Origin: Acidobacteriota bacterium
GTDB taxonomy: Bacteria > Acidobacteriota > UBA4820 > DSQY01
Direction of reading: 5' to 3'
DNA length: 14,684 nucleotides
Assembly (NCBI GenBank): GCA_021814085.1
Contig: JAKAJA010000013.1
Location: 1 to 14,684, forward strand
The translations under genes and the position numbers were made by a program. Shown piece by piece: positions 1 to 8,210 of the stretch. The notes below the pieces were generated by a model, which saw nothing but the letters and a program-made list of their open reading frames with translations, did no database searches and was not told the DNA's origin. Each line of letters starts with the position of its first letter. The stretch's first letter is position 1.

Positions 1-149
1 ATATCGTCTTCGGCGACGAGACCCTGCGGGACATGGCCCGCAAGCGGCCGGCCACCCGCCGGGCCTTTCTCCGCGTCAAGGGCGTCGGCGAGACCAAGAT
101 GGCTCAGTACGGCGAGCGGTTCCTCGCGTTGATTCGCGATCACGGTTAG
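1..149 (+). CDS. recQ: RecQ-like ATP-dependent DNA helicase, C-terminal HRDC end (partial)
   Basis: Only the last 49 codons are in the window, read in the frame starting at base 3 and ending with TAG at 147-149. The peptide has the pattern of a RecQ HRDC domain end: VFGDETLRDMA, a run of RKRP, then RVKGVGETKMAQYGERFL and a final LIRDHG. HRDC domains help RecQ helicases bind DNA structures during recombination and repair. The helicase core lies off the left edge, so the call rests on this tail alone; another HRDC protein such as an RNase D-like enzyme is possible but fits the VFGDETLR and GVGE..YGE..L pattern less well. It is probably a chromosomal flank rather than part of the defence island. 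Confidence 0.75.
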   Translation, partial: IVFGDETLRDMARKRPATRRAFLRVKGVGETKMAQYGERFLALIRDHG

Positions 150-182
150 CCGCGCCCGCCGGCCACAGGCAAGAGCCCTCCC

Positions 183-222
183 GAAACCCGGGCCCGGCCT
201 CGTTCTTGGCCGGGTTCCGAGC
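183..222 (+). terminator. Candidate hairpin terminator after the recQ-like gene
   Basis: A perfect 7-bp stem, CCCGGCC at 193-199 and GGCCGGG at 208-214, encloses the loop TCGTTCTT. It can be lengthened with a bulge, because CGAAACCCGG upstream resembles the complement of GGGTTCCGAG downstream. It starts about 35 nt after the recQ-like stop codon and there is no clear T-run, so a factor-dependent terminator or an RNA-end stabilising hairpin is as likely as intrinsic termination. Confidence 0.4.
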
Positions 223-264
223 CCTTACGGCACGGCCCTTGGGAGAGCCTGGCTCCTTGTGGGG

Positions 265-270
265 TATACT
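265..270 (+). promoter_or_regulatory. Candidate -10 element for the DUF2130 gene
   Basis: TATACT matches five of six bases of the sigma70 -10 consensus and lies 38 nt upstream of the chosen ATG at 309, giving a 5' leader of about 30 nt. The best -35-like match, TTGGGA at 239-244, is 20 nt away, which is too far, so this promoter is only tentative. Confidence 0.3.
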
Positions 271-308
271 TATGGACGTCCCTTGATGATCTCGACTTGG
301 AGAAACGA

Positions 309-1580
309 ATGACTGAACCTACGATCATCTGTCCAAAGTGCAAAACAGAAATCAGGCTCACGGAGTCGCTCGCCGCGCCCCTCATCGAAGCCACCAAGCA
401 GGAGTTCGAGCGGCGGCTGGCGCAGCAGAGCGAGGCCTTCGAGGCGCGGGAAGCGGCCCTGAAAGACCGCGAGGAGGCCCTCTCCAAGGCCAGGGAAACC
501 CTGGACGACCAGGTGGCCCAGAGGCTCAAGTCGGAGCGGGCCAAGATCGCCGCCGAAGAGGCCAAGAAGGCCAAGCAGGCGTCCGCCAATGACCTCGAGC
601 AGAAAACCAAGGAAGTGGGCGAACTCCAGGAGGTTCTCAAGCAGCGCGAGGCCAAGCTGGCCGAGGCCCAGAAGGAGCAGGCGGAGCTGATCCGCAAACA
701 GCGGGAGCTGGACGACGCCAAGCGCGAGCTGGACCTGACCGTGGAGAAGCGCATCCAGGAAGGCCTCACCGCGGTTCGCGGCCAGGCTCGCAAGGAGGCG
801 GAGGACGAGCTCAAGCTCAAGGTCAGCGAGAAGGAGCAGACCATCAGCTCCATGGCCAAACAGATCGAGGACCTCAAGCGCCGGGCCGAGCAAGGGTCCC
901 AGCAGAACCAGGGCGAGGTCATGGAGCTCGAGCTGGAAGCGACCCTCCGCGCCAAGTTCCCGCGAGACCTCATCGAACCCGTCCCCAAGGGCGAGTTCGG
1001 CGGCGACGTCCTCCACCGCGTGCTCGGGCCTCTCGGCCAGCCCTGCGGCACCATCCTTTGGGAATCCAAGCGCACCAAGAACTGGACCGACGGCTGGCTC
1101 CCCAAGCTTCGCGAAGACCAGCGCGCCGCCAAGGCGGAGGTCGCCATCCTCGTGAGCCAGGCCCTCCCCAAGGACGTGGACACCTTCGCGCTGATGGACG
1201 GTGTCTGGGTGACGCACCCCAGGGCCGCCCTTCCCGTGGCCGTCTCTCTGCGCCAGATGCTCGTGGAGGTGGCCGCCGCCAGGCAGTCCGTAGAAGGCCA
1301 GCAGTCCAAGATGGAGATGCTCTACGACTACCTTACCAGCGCGAGGTTCCGCCACCGCGTCGAGGCCATCGTCGAAGCCTTCACCACCATGCGCGAAGAC
1401 CTCGACAAGGAGCGCAAGGTCCTCACCAAGCAGTGGGCCAAACGCGAAGAGCAGATCGACCGCGTCATGCGCTCCACCGTCGGCATGTACGGGGACCTCC
1501 AGGGCATCGCCGGGAAAACCGTCCAGGAGATCGAGGGGCTGGACATGAAGGCGCTTGAGACCGGCGAGGAGGCGCCATAA
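309..1580 (+). CDS. DUF2130 family protein: zinc-knuckle-like start, long coiled coil, nuclease-like C-terminal core
   Basis: The start ATG at 309 is preferred over TTG at 297 because GGAG at 299-302 sits 6 nt before it. The product is 423 residues. Residues 8-11 are CPKC, half of a zinc-knuckle-like motif. Residues about 25-215 are highly charged with heptad-like runs of E, K, Q and A and should form a long coiled coil. The C-terminal part (about 220-375) matches the DUF2130 family and carries GGD (D233), ILWESK (E252, K254) and EDQ (Q271), a layout like the D...ExK...Q core of PD-(D/E)XK nucleases. A second helical segment follows (about 355-400). DUF2130 proteins have no well-established function that I know of; nuclease activity is inferred. 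It stands at the left edge of the defence genes and is probably transcribed from its own promoter. Confidence 0.85.
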   Translation: MTEPTIICPKCKTEIRLTESLAAPLIEATKQEFERRLAQQSEAFEAREAALKDREEALSKARETLDDQVAQRLKSERAKIAAEEAKKAKQASANDLEQKTKEVGELQEVLKQREAKLAEAQKEQAELIRKQRELDDAKRELDLTVEKRIQEGLTAVRGQARKEAEDELKLKVSEKEQTISSMAKQIEDLKRRAEQGSQQNQGEVMELELEATLRAKFPRDLIEPVPKGEFGGDVLHRVLGPLGQPCGTILWESKRTKNWTDGWLPKLREDQRAAKAEVAILVSQALPKDVDTFALMDGVWVTHPRAALPVAVSLRQMLVEVAAARQSVEGQQSKMEMLYDYLTSARFRHRVEAIVEAFTTMREDLDKERKVLTKQWAKREEQIDRVMRSTVGMYGDLQGIAGKTVQEIEGLDMKALETGEEAP

Positions 1581-1616
1581 CGTTCACTGGCATTCTCGTC
1601 CGTCGAGGAGGACACC

Positions 1617-1877
1617 ATGAGCGATGCCAGGCCGGCCATCCCCTTTGAAACAATCGAGAAAAGCATATGGCTGATCCGGGGTCAGAAGATCATCTTGGAT
1701 GCCGACCTGGCCGCATTGTATGGAGTGGACGGACCTGGAGCCGCTCTTCACCCTTCGGTGGGGCAGGTGGACCGGGAGGATCGGCCTGGACGAGAACAGG
1801 CAATGCGGCGCGCGAACCACCTCAAGGCCTTTGCTGACAAGATACCGCGCAGCTATGGCCCGGTCCAGCCCCATTAG
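1617..1877 (+). pseudogene. Truncated ORF6N-domain protein (remnant)
   Basis: The ATG at 1617 has a strong site, GAGGAGG, just upstream. The first 37 or so residues are a clear ORF6N start: PFETIEKSIWLIRGQK followed by DADLAALYGV, closely parallel to PYEVIDRRILHLRGHK and DADLAELYGV of the next gene. After about position 1728 similarity is lost: where the intact copy continues TKALNQAVKRN, this one reads DGPGAALHPSVGQ and stops at codon 87. Other frames do not restore the domain. It therefore looks like the 5' end of a second ORF6N gene joined to unrelated sequence by deletion or recombination. The initiation signals are intact, so a short peptide could still be made. Confidence 0.7.
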
Positions 1878-1922
1878 GCTATCCTCGGGCGGAGCGCAAC
1901 GGGGCAGAGGGAGGAAGACTTG

Positions 1923-2462
1923 ATGATCGATTCTAAGGAGATCGTTCCTTACGAGGTGATTGACAGGCGCATTCTCCACCTGCGCGGCCACAAGGTGCTG
2001 TTGGACGCCGACTTGGCGGAACTTTATGGCGTGCCAACCAAAGCCTTAAACCAGGCGGTCAAGCGGAATCGCGAGCGCTTCCCAGAGGATTTCGTCTTCC
2101 AGCTCGCGGCGGCGGAAAAGGTCCAGGTGGTCACACTCTGTGACCACCTCGCCAGGCTTAAGTACGCGAAGGCCCTCCCCTACGCGTTCACCGAGCACGG
2201 CGCGCTCATGGCCGCGAGCGTCCTGAACAGTCCTCGCGCTGTGGAAATGAGCGTCTTCGTGGTACGAGCCTTCGTCCGGCTTAGCCAAGTGCTCGCTACC
2301 CACGCGGTCCTCGCGCGCAAGCTTTCCGCCCTTGAAAAACAGTACGACGAACAGTTCAAGGTCGTCTTTGAAGCCATCCGGGCGCTTATGAAAGAGCCCG
2401 CAAAGAAGAAAAAGGCCATCGGGTTCGGGGTCAAGGAAGCCAAGGGGAAGTATGGGAAGTAG
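1923..2462 (+). CDS. ORF6N domain-containing protein (KilA-N/phage antirepressor-like)
   Basis: The start ATG at 1923 follows AGGGAGG with 8-nt spacing from GGAGG at 1910-1914; the adjacent TTG at 1920 is less likely. The product is 179 residues. Residues about 7-115 are a full ORF6N domain, with LRGHKVLLDADLAELYGV, TKALNQAVKRN, RFPEDFVFQL and YAFTEHGALMAASVL. The C-terminal third is a lysine-rich helical tail. ORF6N domains occur in phage and mobile-element DNA-binding or antirepressor-like proteins and are often found next to restriction genes; the exact role is unknown. It follows a broken paralogue and lies about 90 nt before hsdR, so it may regulate or accompany the restriction locus. 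That link is inferred from position only. Confidence 0.85.
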   Translation: MIDSKEIVPYEVIDRRILHLRGHKVLLDADLAELYGVPTKALNQAVKRNRERFPEDFVFQLAAAEKVQVVTLCDHLARLKYAKALPYAFTEHGALMAASVLNSPRAVEMSVFVVRAFVRLSQVLATHAVLARKLSALEKQYDEQFKVVFEAIRALMKEPAKKKKAIGFGVKEAKGKYGK

Positions 2463-2507
2463 ATCAAGGAGCCCTTCTCCCCCGTTCGCCGGGGCCACCG
2501 TTGTCGA

Positions 2508-2536
2508 TTGAGTCGGGACGAAGTCTGTATCATACT
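2508..2536 (+). promoter_or_regulatory. Candidate sigma70-like promoter for the hsdRMS operon
   Basis: TTGAGT at 2508-2513 and CATACT at 2531-2536 are separated by 17 nt, with an overlapping TATCAT at 2528-2533. Transcription would begin near 2543, just upstream of the hsdR ATG at 2556. That supports the ATG over the in-frame TTG at 2508, which would lie inside the -35 element. A short hairpin (CCCCG, loop TTCGC, CGGGG, about 2480-2494) after the ORF6N gene may separate the two transcription units. Confidence 0.4.
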
Positions 2537-2555
2537 TCCCTTTGGTCGGGGAAAA

Positions 2556-5237
2556 ATGGAAAGAGAATCCGAGGCAGTAACTCGGCGGAGGCGTATCGAC
2601 CCTAAGCTTGCAGCGGGCGGGTGGAACGTCGTTCCGTTTGATCCCGTGATACCAATTCACCATTCACGGGGATCTGCCACCACGGAATACCCAACAGAGA
2701 ATGGACCCGCCGACTATGCGCTCATCGCCGACGGAAGAATCCTGGGCATCGTCGAAGCCAAGAAACTGACCCTTGGGCCACAGAACGTCCTGACGCAGGC
2801 CGAGCGATACGCCCGCGGTCTTCTTGATACTCATTTCAATTTCAATGGCCTTAGGGCGCCCTTCCTATACTCCACCAACGGCGAGGTCATCTGGTTCCAC
2901 GACGTCCGCCATCCAATGAACCGATCCCGGCGCGTGGCGGGCTTCCACACTCCCGAAGCTCTCGAAGAGATGCTCGCCAAGGATCTCGACGGCGCTTGCC
3001 AGGAACTCCTTGCGACCCCAAACGGCCACTACCGCCTGCGCCCCTACCAACGCGATGCCAACGAGGGGATGGAGCGGGCCATTGCCGCCCGCAAGCGTGA
3101 GATGCTCGTGGCCATGGCCACGGGGACGGGAAAGACCTTCACGCTGGTGAACGAGATCTACCGTCTCATTAAAGCAGGTGTTGCTAAGCGCGTGCTCTTC
3201 CTTGTGGACCGCCGCGCTCTGGCTGCCCAGGCAGTCCGCGCTTTCGCTTCTTTCGACGCCGAACCGAACCAGAAGTTCAACCAGATCTACGAGGTTTACA
3301 GCCAGCGGTTTTTTAAGGACGATCTGGACGAGGACGAGAAGTTTGATCCTCAGGTACTTCCTTCTTCCTACCTGCTCTCACCCAATCTCGGCCTTGCTTT
3401 CGTGTACGTCTGCACCATCCAGCGCATGGCCATCAACCTCTTCGGGCGCAACGCCGTCTTTGCCACGGGTGACGAAGAGGTGGACGAGGACGCGGATAAG
3501 CTCGATATACCGATCCACGCCTTCGATCTTATCGTGGCCGACGAGTGCCACCGGGGGTACACGTCCGGTGAGGAGGCCGTCTGGCGCGATACTCTCAACC
3601 ACTTCGACGCCATCAAGATCGGGCTCACCGCTACCCCCGCGTCTCACACCACCACTTACTTCAAAGAAATCGCCTACCGGTACGAGTTCAACCGCGCCGT
3701 CCGAGAAGGCTTTCTCGTGGATTACGACGCGGTGTCCATCAAGTCCGATGTGCGGATGAACGGCGTCTTTCTCAGCGAGGGCGAGCGGGTAGGCCTCGTG
3801 GACCCTGAATCGGGCCGGGAGCGCCTGGACCACCTGGAGGACGAGCGCGAGTTCGCCCCCGCCGAACTGGAACAGAAGGTCACCTCACCCGACAGCAACC
3901 GGAAGATTCTTGAGGAGATCAAGAGATACGCGGACGAGCATCAAGCGCAGTTTGGCAGGTTCCCCAAGACGCTCATCTTCGCGGCCAACGACTTGGCCCA
4001 CACGTCCCACGCGGACCAACTCGTGGACACGGCCCGGGATGTCTTCGGCCAGGGTGACAGCTTCGTCCAGAAAATCACGGGCCGAGTTGACCGCCCTCTC
4101 CAGCGCATCCGGGAGTTCCGAAACCGGAAACAGCCGGGCGTGGTGGTCACCGTGGATTTGCTCTCCACCGGGGTGGACATTCCCGATCTCGAATTCATCG
4201 TGTTCCTGCGCACCGTCAAATCCCGCATTCTCTTCGAGCAGATGATGGGCCGAGGGACCAGGAAGGGCGCACTCTACCCCGATAAGTCTCATTTCACGGT
4301 CTTCGACTGTTTCGATGGAACGCTGCTTGAATATTTCCGCAAGGCTACGGCCATTACGGCGGATGCCCCCCTCAAGGAAACCCGCACGATCCACGAAATC
4401 ATCGAGAATATTTGGGCGAACCGCGACAGGGATTACAACGTACGGTGCCTGGTTAAGCGCCTCCAGCGTGTCGCCAAGGAGATGTCGGGGGATGCGCGTG
4501 AGAAGTTCGCCCCCTACTTTGAAGAGGGAGACGTGGGCCGATTCGCATCCGAGCTCCCGGAACGCCTCCGGAAGGATTTCACGGGCGTCATGGGGTTCCT
4601 GAGAGACCCCGTGTTTCAGGACTTGCTCGTGAACTACCCGCGGCCGAAACGAACTTTCCTCGTGGCCTACGACACAGTAGACACGGTGGCCAGCTCGTGG
4701 CAGGTCAAGGGGACCGACGGTGCCCTGCTTAAGCCCGAGGACTACCTCACGGCTTTTGCCCGCTTCGTGAAAGAGAACAAGGACCAGGTGGAAGCCCTGA
4801 CCATCCTCCTCGAACGGCCAAAAGAGTGGGGGAGCCAAGCCCTACTGGACCTGCGCAAGAAGCTGGCGACTGCTCAGGAAGGGTTCACCGAATCGAATCT
4901 TCAGCGGGCCCACGAACGGTGTTACCACAAAGCGCTCGCGGACATCATCTCCATGGTCAAGCACGCCGCCCACGAGACTGAACAGCTCCTCACCGGCGAG
5001 GAACGGGCGGATCTTGCCATACAACGTGCAACGAAGGGGGCTTACTTAACCCAGGACCAACAGCAATGGCTCGGATGGATCAAGGCCCACCTCGCTGTAA
5101 ACCTCTCCATTGATAAAGACGACTTCGACACCATGCCAGTCCTTCAAAACCACGGCGGGTGGGGGCAGGCGAATAGAGCGTTTCAGGGACAACTCGAAGG
5201 ACTTATTCAGAAACTCAATGAGGCGGTGGCTGCATGA
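2556..5237 (+). CDS. hsdR: Type I restriction enzyme, restriction/translocase subunit HsdR
   Basis: This is the 893-residue motor and cutting subunit of a type I restriction-modification complex. The N-terminal nuclease domain has D53, E67 and K69 in ADYALIADGRILGIVEAKK, a PD-(D/E)XK site. The superfamily 2 helicase core follows: Walker A ATGTGKT at 188-194, DECH at 329-332, GLTATP at 356-361 and QMMGRGTR at 562-569. The last 200 or so residues resemble the EcoEI-type R subunit C-terminus, which binds the methylase core. With HsdM and HsdS it would translocate DNA from unmodified sites and cut at a distance. The start ATG at 2556 lies close to GGGGA, and in-frame TTG at 2508 is an alternative. 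All catalytic motifs are present and the frame is open, so it appears functional. Its stop overlaps the hsdM start. Confidence 0.95.
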   Translation: MERESEAVTRRRRIDPKLAAGGWNVVPFDPVIPIHHSRGSATTEYPTENGPADYALIADGRILGIVEAKKLTLGPQNVLTQAERYARGLLDTHFNFNGLRAPFLYSTNGEVIWFHDVRHPMNRSRRVAGFHTPEALEEMLAKDLDGACQELLATPNGHYRLRPYQRDANEGMERAIAARKREMLVAMATGTGKTFTLVNEIYRLIKAGVAKRVLFLVDRRALAAQAVRAFASFDAEPNQKFNQIYEVYSQRFFKDDLDEDEKFDPQVLPSSYLLSPNLGLAFVYVCTIQRMAINLFGRNAVFATGDEEVDEDADKLDIPIHAFDLIVADECHRGYTSGEEAVWRDTLNHFDAIKIGLTATPASHTTTYFKEIAYRYEFNRAVREGFLVDYDAVSIKSDVRMNGVFLSEGERVGLVDPESGRERLDHLEDEREFAPAELEQKVTSPDSNRKILEEIKRYADEHQAQFGRFPKTLIFAANDLAHTSHADQLVDTARDVFGQGDSFVQKITGRVDRPLQRIREFRNRKQPGVVVTVDLLSTGVDIPDLEFIVFLRTVKSRILFEQMMGRGTRKGALYPDKSHFTVFDCFDGTLLEYFRKATAITADAPLKETRTIHEIIENIWANRDRDYNVRCLVKRLQRVAKEMSGDAREKFAPYFEEGDVGRFASELPERLRKDFTGVMGFLRDPVFQDLLVNYPRPKRTFLVAYDTVDTVASSWQVKGTDGALLKPEDYLTAFARFVKENKDQVEALTILLERPKEWGSQALLDLRKKLATAQEGFTESNLQRAHERCYHKALADIISMVKHAAHETEQLLTGEERADLAIQRATKGAYLTQDQQQWLGWIKAHLAVNLSIDKDDFDTMPVLQNHGGWGQANRAFQGQLEGLIQKLNEAVAA

Positions 5238-6697
5238 ATGACATCGTAGGCAAGCTCTGGGGGTTCTGTCATACGCTCCGGCATGACGGGGTGGATTACG
5301 GGGACTATATCGAGCAGATCACCTACCTGCTCTTCCTGAAGATGGCGGACGAGCGGGGGGTGGAAGTTCCAAAGGGGTGCTCTTGGCCTGCCCTGTCGGC
5401 GCTTTCGGGCACGAAGCTCACAGATGGCTATGTGGACATTCTCCGGCGCCTCGGCAAGGAGCAGGGCATGCTGGGGGACATCTTCGCCCAAGCGCAGTCG
5501 CGCTTCACGAATCCGGTAAACCTCAAGAGGCTCATCGGCCTCATTGACGAGACCGAGTGGACCGCCCTCGACATGGACGTGAAGGGGGAAGCCTTCGAGG
5601 GCCTCTTGGAGAAGGCCGCGAGCGAGGGCAAGAAGGGTGCGGGGCAATACTTCACGCCGCGCCTCCTTATCAAAGCCATCGTCCGGTGCATCCAACCCGA
5701 CCCGAGGACGCACCGGGAGTTCACCGTCTGCGACCCGGCCTGCGGCTCGGGCGGCTTCCTCGTATGCGCCTACGAGTGGCTCCTGGAGCAGACCAAGGGC
5801 GGGGCACTTGAGCGGGAGGTGGCCAAGCGGATCAAGAACAAGACCTACTATGGCCAGGACCTTGTACCGCGACCGCGTCGGCTTGCGCTCATGAACCTCT
5901 TCTTGCACGGCCTGGAGCCGGTCATTGGTTTGGGCGACTCCATCTACGAGGCCTACTCGGGCCAAAAGCATGACGTAATCCTGACTAATCCCCCTTTCGG
6001 CACCAAAGGCGCCAATCAAGCCCCTGAACGGGAGGATTTCGTCGTCTCCACGAGCAACAAGCAGCTCAACTTCATCCAGCATGTGATAACAATTCTCAAG
6101 CCGGGCGGGCGGGCCGCAGTAGTCGTGCCCGACAACTGCCTCTTTGCGGACCAGGCTGGGGAGGTCTTCAAAATCCTCACGGAGGACTGCGACCTCCACA
6201 CGGTCCTGCGCCTACCCAATGGGACCTTCACGCCTTACAGCCCAGGCACCAAGACCAATGTGATCTTCTTCACCAAAGGCCCACGCACCGAAACCACCTG
6301 GATCTACGACGCCCGGACCAATGTGCCCCACATTACCAAGAAGGACCGGCCCCTGACAGTGGAGCACTTCGCCGAGTTCGAGAAGTGCTTCGGGAAAGAC
6401 CCAAACGGACGGGCCAAGCGGAAGGAGAAGGATTCCAAGGACGACCGCTGGCGCCCCTTCCACATCAGCGAAGTGAAGGCGCGGGCCTACAAACTTGATG
6501 GCCTCAAGTGGCTCAAGGACGACTCACTGGACGATCCCGACAACCTCCCCGAGCCCGAAGAGCTGGTCACCGACGCCATTGAGGAACTCCGAGCCGCAAC
6601 CGAAGACCTCAACGCCGTCCTTGCCCTTCTTGAAAACGGCGCCGCCGAGGAGTTGCCCCAGGTCGCGGAGAAGCCCCGTGCCTACAAAACGCGCTGA
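5234..6697 (+). CDS. hsdM: Type I modification methylase subunit HsdM (N6-adenine)
   Basis: The 487-residue protein is an N6-adenine DNA methyltransferase of the type I HsdM family. Residues 1 to about 45 form the HsdM N-terminal helical domain (MNDIVGKLWGFCHTLRHDG). The S-adenosylmethionine-binding motif DPACGSGGF is at 167-175 and the catalytic NPPFG motif at 252-256. A C-terminal region rich in E, L and A helices (about 430-480) probably contacts HsdS. Its ATG overlaps the hsdR stop codon as ATGA, and its 3' end overlaps hsdS by 20 nt, so the three subunits are translationally coupled in one operon. It would methylate the host's recognition sites both to protect them and as part of the restriction complex. 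Confidence 0.96.
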   Translation: MNDIVGKLWGFCHTLRHDGVDYGDYIEQITYLLFLKMADERGVEVPKGCSWPALSALSGTKLTDGYVDILRRLGKEQGMLGDIFAQAQSRFTNPVNLKRLIGLIDETEWTALDMDVKGEAFEGLLEKAASEGKKGAGQYFTPRLLIKAIVRCIQPDPRTHREFTVCDPACGSGGFLVCAYEWLLEQTKGGALEREVAKRIKNKTYYGQDLVPRPRRLALMNLFLHGLEPVIGLGDSIYEAYSGQKHDVILTNPPFGTKGANQAPEREDFVVSTSNKQLNFIQHVITILKPGGRAAVVVPDNCLFADQAGEVFKILTEDCDLHTVLRLPNGTFTPYSPGTKTNVIFFTKGPRTETTWIYDARTNVPHITKKDRPLTVEHFAEFEKCFGKDPNGRAKRKEKDSKDDRWRPFHISEVKARAYKLDGLKWLKDDSLDDPDNLPEPEELVTDAIEELRAATEDLNAVLALLENGAAEELPQVAEKPRAYKTR

Positions 6698-8207
6698 GCC
6701 CCAATGGCCCGTCTACCGTGAAGACGACGACCTGCCTGAGGGGTGGGTAGAGGCTCCACTTGCAGAGGTCCTACAAATAGTTCCCAACTTCGATCCAAAG
6801 ACCGAACCCGATAGGCAGTTCGTGTATGTGGATATAGGTTCCATTGATAATGGCTCGTTCTCGATCGCTGAGCCAAAGCAGTTTCTTGGCAGGAATGCCC
6901 CGTCGCGGGCTCAAAGACCCATTGAGCCTAATGATGTCCTCTTTTCGAATGTGCGTACTTACCTCCGCAATATCGCCCTCGTCCCTAGGGAACCCAAGGC
7001 AGATCTCTGCTCGACAGGTTTCACTGTAATGAGAAGCAACGGGGCCGTTGAACCGAGATTCCTTTTCCTCCAGGTGCTTTCGGATGGCTTTCTGAATGCC
7101 GTTACTCCTGAACAAACCGGTAGCCAATATCCAGCAACGAGTGATTCCGCCGTTCGCAAGGCTCCATGCCTGATCGCCCCCTTGCCAGAGCAGCGCCGAA
7201 TCGTGGGGCAGGTGGATGCCCTCCTCGCCCGCGTGAACGCCGCCCGCGCCCGCCTCGCCCGTGCCCCTGCCCTCCTCAAAACCTTCCGCCAAGCCGTCCT
7301 CTCCGCCGCCTGCTCTGGCAAGCTAACCACCGAGTGGCGGGAAACCCATCCCGTAACCGAATCGACCAACAAACTACTCAATCGCCTTCGGTCTGAACGT
7401 GAGGAGCAGTGGCAACGGCGGAATCCCCAGCGAAAGTACCATTCGCCCGAGCCTCTTGCCGAGGAGGAGCTACCGTCAATCCCAGAAACTTGGGCGTGGA
7501 CGAACTTTGATCACTGCGCATGGGAGATAACGGTAGGACACGTTGGACCGATGAAGAATCGGTACGTCGAACAAGGCATACCTTTCCTCAGGAGTCAGAA
7601 TGTCCGTCCTCTTCGTTTCGAACCAGCCGGGCTAGTCTTCATCGATTCAGTCTTCCACAGTAGCTTGCGCAAGTCAGCACTTGTGGGCAACGAGATTCTG
7701 GTGACTCGATCCGGGGCAAACACTGGCGACTGTTGTGTCTACCCGAAAAATGGGGGGGAAGCGAATTGCGCCGACTTGGTTGTGACGCGACCATTGTCTG
7801 GGCTGATTCCGACCTACGGCGCCATTTATGTTTCGTCGCCAGAGGGGCAAGCCCGGATTGTGCTACGCGAGACGGGCATGGCTCAGCCGCACTTCAATAT
7901 CGGAGCTATGCGTGTCAAGGCATTTCCCCTTCCCCCAGTTGACGAACAGCAAGAAATCGTCCGCCGGGTAGAATCCCTCTTCGCCATGGCCGATGACATC
8001 GAGGCAAGGATGGCGGCTGCCCAGAAGCGCGTCGAGGCCCTCACCCAAGCCATCCTCGCCAAAGCCTTCCGCGGCGAACTCGTCCCTAACGAAGCCGCCC
8101 TCGCCCGCGCTGAGGGCCGCTCTTACGAATCCGCCGCCGAGCTTCTCGCTAGACTCACGAGTAAAAGGGACGCTGCGAACCTACAAGCAAGAAAGAATCG
8201 GGGGTAA
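6678..8207 (+). CDS. hsdS: Type I specificity subunit HsdS with two target-recognition domains
   Basis: The start is taken as GTG at 6678, with GGAG at 6667-6670 and 7-nt spacing; it overlaps hsdM by 20 nt. The frame is open further upstream inside hsdM, but that extension is shadow sequence. The 509-residue protein has the usual HsdS plan. The first target-recognition domain follows LPEGW (about 19-168). A central conserved helix region follows, EQRRIVGQVDALL to AACSGKL (about 170-220). The second domain follows IPETWAW (about 270-418). A distal conserved helix region runs EQQEIVRRVESLF to KAFRGELVPNEA (about 420-480). Each recognition domain should read one half of a bipartite target; the target cannot be predicted from sequence. 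A relic of another hsdS 3' end lies about 1 kb downstream. Confidence 0.95.
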   Translation: MPTKRAEPQWPVYREDDDLPEGWVEAPLAEVLQIVPNFDPKTEPDRQFVYVDIGSIDNGSFSIAEPKQFLGRNAPSRAQRPIEPNDVLFSNVRTYLRNIALVPREPKADLCSTGFTVMRSNGAVEPRFLFLQVLSDGFLNAVTPEQTGSQYPATSDSAVRKAPCLIAPLPEQRRIVGQVDALLARVNAARARLARAPALLKTFRQAVLSAACSGKLTTEWRETHPVTESTNKLLNRLRSEREEQWQRRNPQRKYHSPEPLAEEELPSIPETWAWTNFDHCAWEITVGHVGPMKNRYVEQGIPFLRSQNVRPLRFEPAGLVFIDSVFHSSLRKSALVGNEILVTRSGANTGDCCVYPKNGGEANCADLVVTRPLSGLIPTYGAIYVSSPEGQARIVLRETGMAQPHFNIGAMRVKAFPLPPVDEQQEIVRRVESLFAMADDIEARMAAAQKRVEALTQAILAKAFRGELVPNEAALARAEGRSYESAAELLARLTSKRDAANLQARKNRG

Positions 8208-8210
8208 GCC

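Noticed and set aside
146..1355. Long minus-strand open frames opposite the DUF2130 gene.
   Set aside because: They mirror the GC-rich codons and coiled-coil repeats of the real gene; the plus-strand product matches a known family.
3885..6199. Minus-strand open frames opposite hsdR and hsdM.
   Set aside because: The plus-strand proteins have all family motifs; the opposite frames resemble nothing and overlap them completely.
6495..6677. Longer HsdS start inside hsdM.
   Set aside because: The extension overlaps hsdM by more than 180 nt with no homology to HsdS; GTG at 6678 has a good ribosome site.
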